DNA from: an uncultured Oscillospiraceae bacterium
GTDB taxonomy: Bacteria; Bacillota; Clostridia; Oscillospirales; Ruminococcaceae
Assembly: GCA_902490585.1 (NCBI GenBank)
Contig: CABUEI010000025.1
Span: forward strand, 1-28,060
Length of the DNA: 28,060 nucleotides
Reading direction: 5' to 3'
The position numbers were made by a program, and so were the translations under genes. Shown here in pieces: positions 23,870 to 28,060 of the stretch. Under the pieces are notes generated by a model. The model was not told the DNA's origin, made no database searches, and was given only the letters and a program-made list of their open reading frames with translations. Every line of letters begins with the position of its first letter. Position 1 is the stretch's first letter.

Positions 23870-26800
23870 ATGAAAAAAGGATTTATGAGAGTCGGGGCTT
23901 TTGCTACGGCGCTTGTTATGACGGCGAGCGCACTGTCGGTGTCTGTCTATGCGGCGCCTGCGTACTATAATTCCAGGGATTACGGATATGTTACATCGGT
24001 AAAGGATCAGGGAAACTGGGGAACTTGCTGGGCTTTTGCCGGAACATCTGTCAGCGAAACAAGTCTGATAAAGAAATATCCCGAGAGATTCACAGCCGGA
24101 ACGCTTGACCTTTCGGAAAATATATATACATATATGATCGCACACCCGGCACTGTTCGGACCTCTGAACTTATCGGGTGATACGGCAACTTATACGGGAA
24201 GTTCGCCTACCCATTATCTTGATATTGGCGGTAACGCATGGTGCGCCGCTTTTGCGATAATGAACGGGGTCGGTCCGTACTATGAGAGTGCCGCTTATCC
24301 GTATGACGCATTCGGTACGCCAGGCATTGCGGACAAGAATTTCACAGAGGCAGAGTATAACGAGCTGAGAGATTCGGGCATGGCGAAAATGACCGGATTC
24401 TATCTTGCAAGAATGGGTGACGGCAGCGGCAACGAAGAGCTCAAACAGCTCATACTCGATTACGGCTCGGCGGTAATTACATATTGTGAAACATACACCG
24501 ACGGTCAGTTCGGCACAAACGGCGGTTACTATTATTACTGCCCGACAGCTTATACTATCAATCATGCGGTTACGGTAGTAGGCTGGGATGATAATATACC
24601 TGCATCGGCTTTCAAGACAGCGCCCGAGGGAAACGGAGCATGGCTCGTAAAGAACAGCTGGGGTGAAAGCCAGAGGGACGGCGGTTATTTCTGGATTTCA
24701 TACTATGATAAAACTATCGGCGACAAATGCGTAACGTACGATTATACGATCGAAGGCGAGGACGATTATTACGATAAGCGTTACAGCTATGACAGCGGTA
24801 ACAACTTCACATATTTCTATAACAATTCCTTTGAAGAACTGTATTGGGGCGATATTTTTACCGCAGAGGAAGACTCGTATATAAACGGTGCGTCATTCTA
24901 TATCAATAAGGGCGTAACGGTAGAGGCGAGTGTCTATACAGATCTGAAAGACGCAAACGATCCTTCTTCGGGAACAAAAGCGGCAACCGCAACAATTGTT
25001 CCGCAGTATGAGGGATATAATGCGGTAACGTTTGATAATCCGCCTAAGGTGACAAACGGCAGTAAATTCTCGATAGTACTCAAGCTGAACGACAGCGTAA
25101 AAAGCCCGAGAATCTACACGGAAAATGCTATCTCGATGACCGATGTAACATATTCTCTTCAGTCGAAGGCGGGAGAAAGTTTCTATGCGATTGATCCTGC
25201 TGACGGCTGGCATGATATGTATTCCGAGGGATTCAAAAATCTGCTGTTGAAGGCGTATGCAACGGTGAACAAGAGAGCGTGTCAGCATACATACGGCAAC
25301 TGGATCACAGATAAGGCACCTACCTGTACGGCAGAGGGAACAAAACACAGGGTATGCTCAAAGTGCGGCGAGAGCGAAACCGGAACCATAGCGGCAACGG
25401 GACACAAGTATGTTGATACTGTGGTAAAGCCGAGTTATACGGCAAAGGGCTATACTCTGCATAAGTGCTCGGTCTGCGGTGACAGCTATAAGGATAATTA
25501 CACCGATATGCTTGTTATCAGCGGTGTTTCATCGCTTACGGCAAAGGAAGTTACTTGTTCATCGGTTACGCTGGGCTGGAATACGGTTTCAACGGTCAGC
25601 GGTTATATAATCGAGCAGAATAGCGGCGGTAAGTGGTCGCAGATTACAAAGATTCCAAACAATAAGGCAAGTTCATATACGGTGAATAATCTCTCCGAGG
25701 GAACAACGTATCCTTTCAGAATCAAGGCGTATGTTACTGACAGCGGAAAAGAGTATTACAGCAGTTATACTAACCTTAATGTAAATACGCTGATGAAAAC
25801 TCCTGCTAATATTAAGGGCAGTGCTACGGCTGACAGCGTAACTATTCAGTGGGATAAGAATGCTAACGCTACCGGTTATATTGTAGAGCAGTATAAGAGC
25901 GGCGCATGGACTAAGCTCGGAGTTATTAGCAGTAATGCTACTGTAAAGTATACGGTTAAGGGGCTTGTCGAGGGTACGACTTATTCGTTCAGAGTAAAGA
26001 GCTACAAGAACGCTGATAGCAAAACAGACTACAGTACTTATGCGAATATCAATGTAAGAACATTGATGAAAACTCCTGCTAATATCAAGGGTTCGTCTAC
26101 GGCTGACAGCGTGACTATCCAGTGGGATAAGAATGCTAACGCTACGGGATATATAGTTGAACAGTATAAGAGCGGTGCGTGGACTAAGCTCGGGGTAATC
26201 AGCAATAACGCTACTGTAAAGTATACGGTTAAGGGGCTTGTCGAGGGTACGACTTATTCGTTCAGAGTAAAGAGCTACAAGAACGCTGATAGCAAAACAG
26301 ACTACAGTACTTATGCGAATATCAATGTAAGAACATTGATGAAAACTCCTGCTAATATCAAGGGTTCGTCTACGGCTGACAGCGTGACTATCCAGTGGGA
26401 TAAGAATGCTAACGCTACGGGATATATAGTTGAACAGTATAAGAGCGGTGCGTGGACTAAGCTCGGAGTTATTAGCAGTAATGCTACTGTAAAGTATACG
26501 GTTAAGGGGCTTGCCGAGGGTACGACTTACTCATTCAGAGTGAAGTCGTATAAGAATGCTGACGGTAAGACGGATTACAGCACTTATGCGAATATCAATG
26601 TAAGAACGTTGATGAAAACTCCTGCTAATATCAAGGGTTCGTCTACAGCGGACAGCGTAACTATTCAGTGGGATAAGAATGCTAATGCTACGGGATATAT
26701 TGTAGAGCAGTACAAGAGCGGTGCATGGACTAAGCTCGGGGTAATCAGCAATAATGCTACTGTAAAGTATACGGTTAAGGGGCTTGCCGAGGGTACGACT

Positions 26801-27439
26801 TACTCATTCAGAGTGAAGTCGTATAAGAATGCTGACGGTAAGACGGATTACAGCACTTATGCGAATATCAATGTAAGAACGTTGATGAAAACTCCTGCTA
26901 ATATCAAGGGTTCGTCTACAGCGGACAGCGTAACTATTCAGTGGGATAAGAATGCTAATGCTACGGGATATATTGTAGAGCAGTACAAGAGCGGTGCATG
27001 GACAAAGCTCGGAGTTATAAGTGACAACACGGTTACTAAGTATACTGTAAAGGGTCTGAACTCCGAAACTACTTATACTTTCAGAGTAAAAGCTTATAAG
27101 AACGTCGGAAGTGTTACTGTTTACAGCGAATATGCAAGAGCTGCGGTTACTACAAGAATCGTGAATGTTTCAAAGTTTACCGCTACGGCTGTTTCAAATA
27201 CCGCAATAAAACTCGGTTGGAGCAAGAATGACAGAGCTACGGGCTATATCATTGAGCAGTACAAGGGCGGCAAGTGGACACAGATTGCTGTCACAAAGAA
27301 CAACACAACACTTGAATTTACCGTCAAGGGACTGGCATCGGGCACGGCTTATTCGTTCAGAATAAAATCGTTCAGAACGGTGAACGGTGCGACAAGCTAC
27401 AGTGAGTACGCAAGTGCTAAGGCAACAACGGCAAAATAA
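23870..27439 (+). CDS. secreted papain-family (C1) protease with lectin-like region and seven FN3 domains
   Basis: 1189 residues from ATG 23870, which has GGAGAGG (23858-23864) five bases upstream; the in-frame ATG at 23846 has none. The signal peptide ends at about SVYA-AP (28). The peptidase domain has oxyanion Q47 and nucleophile C53 (QGNWGTCWAF), H232 (NHAVTVVGWDD) and N262 (VKNSWGE), so it should be active. About 285-465 resembles the lectin-like domain that follows bacterial C1 peptidases. Cys-pair modules (471-545; CTAEGTKHRVCSKCG, CSVCGDSYKDNY) match those of the LRR protein. FN3-like domains fill 549-1189, five of them from tandem DNA repeats. The substrate is unknown; a cell-surface or secreted protease acting on host or dietary protein is inferred. 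Confidence 0.93.
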   Translation: MKKGFMRVGAFATALVMTASALSVSVYAAPAYYNSRDYGYVTSVKDQGNWGTCWAFAGTSVSETSLIKKYPERFTAGTLDLSENIYTYMIAHPALFGPLNLSGDTATYTGSSPTHYLDIGGNAWCAAFAIMNGVGPYYESAAYPYDAFGTPGIADKNFTEAEYNELRDSGMAKMTGFYLARMGDGSGNEELKQLILDYGSAVITYCETYTDGQFGTNGGYYYYCPTAYTINHAVTVVGWDDNIPASAFKTAPEGNGAWLVKNSWGESQRDGGYFWISYYDKTIGDKCVTYDYTIEGEDDYYDKRYSYDSGNNFTYFYNNSFEELYWGDIFTAEEDSYINGASFYINKGVTVEASVYTDLKDANDPSSGTKAATATIVPQYEGYNAVTFDNPPKVTNGSKFSIVLKLNDSVKSPRIYTENAISMTDVTYSLQSKAGESFYAIDPADGWHDMYSEGFKNLLLKAYATVNKRACQHTYGNWITDKAPTCTAEGTKHRVCSKCGESETGTIAATGHKYVDTVVKPSYTAKGYTLHKCSVCGDSYKDNYTDMLVISGVSSLTAKEVTCSSVTLGWNTVSTVSGYIIEQNSGGKWSQITKIPNNKASSYTVNNLSEGTTYPFRIKAYVTDSGKEYYSSYTNLNVNTLMKTPANIKGSATADSVTIQWDKNANATGYIVEQYKSGAWTKLGVISSNATVKYTVKGLVEGTTYSFRVKSYKNADSKTDYSTYANINVRTLMKTPANIKGSSTADSVTIQWDKNANATGYIVEQYKSGAWTKLGVISNNATVKYTVKGLVEGTTYSFRVKSYKNADSKTDYSTYANINVRTLMKTPANIKGSSTADSVTIQWDKNANATGYIVEQYKSGAWTKLGVISSNATVKYTVKGLAEGTTYSFRVKSYKNADGKTDYSTYANINVRTLMKTPANIKGSSTADSVTIQWDKNANATGYIVEQYKSGAWTKLGVISNNATVKYTVKGLAEGTTYSFRVKSYKNADGKTDYSTYANINVRTLMKTPANIKGSSTADSVTIQWDKNANATGYIVEQYKSGAWTKLGVISDNTVTKYTVKGLNSETTYTFRVKAYKNVGSVTVYSEYARAAVTTRIVNVSKFTATAVSNTAIKLGWSKNDRATGYIIEQYKGGKWTQIAVTKNNTTLEFTVKGLASGTAYSFRIKSFRTVNGATSYSEYASAKATTAK
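25796..27160 (+). repeat. five tandem 273-bp FN3-coding units
   Basis: Units start at 25796, 26069, 26342, 26615 and 26888, each 91 codons and starting KTPANIKGS. Long stretches are identical between neighbours. The fifth unit departs in its second half (from about 27010). Shared silent variants come in blocks (units 2-3 alike in the first half, 3-4 in the second), which points to unequal crossing-over. Confidence 0.95.
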
Positions 27440-27468
27440 CCGAATATTGTAAATGAACGTCGGCTGTG

Positions 27469-27544
27469 GGGTAGACTGAGATAATGTAGTGAACTTATAG
27501 TTTGGGGGCACCGCTGTGGGAGAGATCCTGCGGCGGTGCTTTTA
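27469..27544 (+). terminator. duplicated 3' element and terminator after the C1 protease gene
   Basis: GCACCGC (27508-27514) pairs with GCGGTGC (27533-27539), then TTTTA. This is the second copy of the element at 23651-23727. From 27545 to 27700 nothing recognisable is present. Confidence 0.85.
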
Positions 27545-27700
27545 TGTCAGGCTGTAGAAAATGCAGGCAGAGAGTGTGATGGTACAGATATGGTTCGTGC
27601 AGAAAATGCCGCAACGACTTTTTCATGGCCGATCGTTGTATATAGCTTGCGATCATGCAAGACGGATACAGGTACCCGTTGTTAATAGTTGTTTACATAC

Positions 27701-27729
27701 TTGACAGTAGTTGACAAAAGTGATATAAT
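27701..27729 (+). promoter_or_regulatory. promoter of the Gly-rich small ORF
   Basis: Consensus TTGACA (27701-27706), 17-base spacer, consensus TATAAT (27724-27729). A second TTGACA lies inside the spacer (27711-27716). Confidence 0.85.
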
Positions 27730-27776
27730 TATCTCCGATATAGGTGTTTGTTTGCAAATTATGAGGGGAAACGGAA

Positions 27777-27971
27777 ATGTACATATCTGCAACATTGGTT
27801 ATAACAGATATCGTGTGTGAAGCTGTAATTGTTACATATAACACGGCAAGCGGTTTTGGGTGTGCCGATGGCGGTTACGGCGGTGCATTTTGTGGTTTTG
27901 GCGGTTTTGCAGATAGCTCCGACAGTGGAAATAAGGAAAATAAGGATAAACAAAGGCTAAGAAAGTCATAG
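27777..27971 (+). CDS. small Gly-rich protein of unknown function
   Basis: 64 residues. GAGGGG (27763-27768) is eight bases before ATG 27777, and a consensus promoter ends 47 bases upstream, so expression is likely. The first half is hydrophobic and uncharged apart from Asp/Glu (MYISATLVITDIVCEAVIVT). The middle is Gly/Phe/Cys/Tyr-rich (GFGCADGGYGGAFCGFGGFA), and the tail is polar and basic (DSSDSGNKENKDKQRLRKS). I do not recognise the family. A peptide precursor or a small surface protein are possible, but no maturation gene lies in the window. Its stop touches the stop of a minus-strand frame. Confidence 0.6.
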   Translation: MYISATLVITDIVCEAVIVTYNTASGFGCADGGYGGAFCGFGGFADSSDSGNKENKDKQRLRKS

Positions 27972-28060
27972 TATGCAAGGGGCGTTCTGCTTGTCCAGCG
28001 CGGCTTGTCCCTTTTTCTGCGCCCAATACTCCCGGTCGGTGATGCGGTTCTTGCTGCCGT
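27966..28060 (-). CDS. GC-rich partial frame at the right edge, unrecognised
   Basis: On the minus strand 30 codons enter from the right edge (SKNRITDREYWAQKKGQAAL and on) and stop at TGA (27966-27968). Third positions are mostly G or C, unlike the genes to the left, so it looks coding but foreign. ITDREYW faintly recalls the start of phage minor head proteins; if so this is a cut-off remnant, but that is a recollection only. It ends tail to tail with the Gly-rich ORF. Confidence 0.45.
   Translation of the reverse strand, partial: GSKNRITDREYWAQKKGQAALDKQNAPCIL

Noticed and set aside
25796..27160. FN3 repeats as an assembly artefact
   Set aside because: The units differ by scattered silent changes and the last diverges in its second half, so they are not plain copies of one read. 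Copy number still needs long reads.
27777..27971. Calling the small protein a RiPP precursor
   Set aside because: Gly/Cys richness alone is not enough; no modification, protease or export gene lies in the window and no leader motif is recognised.

Overview
The window looks like chromosomal DNA of a gut Firmicute (Clostridia, probably Oscillospiraceae, Ruminococcus or Eubacterium siraeum-like). The signs are moderate GC, strong AGGAGG-type ribosome sites, TTGACA/TATAAT promoters, an FtsEX-M23-CtpA gene order, an NfeD-flotillin pair, and very large secreted leucine-rich-repeat and papain-like proteins with FN3 tails. The genus is an inference; nothing in the window fixes it.

Layout. 1-887: 3' end of a CdaR/PucR-type regulator. 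888-1547: a gene-free stretch with a tandem array of three structured repeats and further hairpins. 1548-7752: a co-directional block of ftsE, ftsX, a coiled-coil M23 murein hydrolase, an S41 protease with Cys in place of the catalytic Ser, greA and lysS. This reads as division-site wall hydrolysis plus housekeeping. 7753-10332: an accessory patch, AT-richer at first, with a membrane-linked XRE regulator, a PAP2-like membrane protein lacking one catalytic His, and a chimeric ORF that joins zinc-ribbon repeats to the C-terminal part of an ATC-hydrolase-like protein. 10419-11875: a GNAT acetyltransferase with its own promoter, a convergent metallophosphatase, and tRNA-Ser(CGA) with promoter and terminator. 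11958-13696: an XRE regulator plus small membrane protein, divergent from a lipoprotein; each promoter carries the same 15-bp palindrome, so this looks like an autoregulated switch. 13950-16057: nfeD and flotillin. 16058-16555: palindromic repeats and two terminators. 16556-18397 (minus): asnB.

18863-27439 holds two giant secreted proteins. The first (1583 aa) has BspA-like LRRs, Cys-pair repeats and four FN3 domains. The second (1189 aa) is a papain-family protease with a lectin-like region, Cys-pair repeats and seven FN3 domains, five of them encoded by 273-bp tandem units. Both genes end in the same duplicated 3' element and terminator, and their tails are related, so they look like members of one surface-protein family that evolves by internal duplication. 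27777-27971 is a small Gly-rich ORF with a full promoter and ribosome site. It meets, stop to stop, a GC-rich reading frame entering from the right edge, which may be the boundary of a mobile element.

No CRISPR array, insertion sequence, rRNA or complete mobile element was seen. The best candidates for something new are the chimeric zinc-ribbon/ATC-hydrolase ORF, the paired-operator switch, the Cys-for-Ser S41 protease beside FtsEX, the hairpin array at 908-1169, and the Gly-rich small protein.
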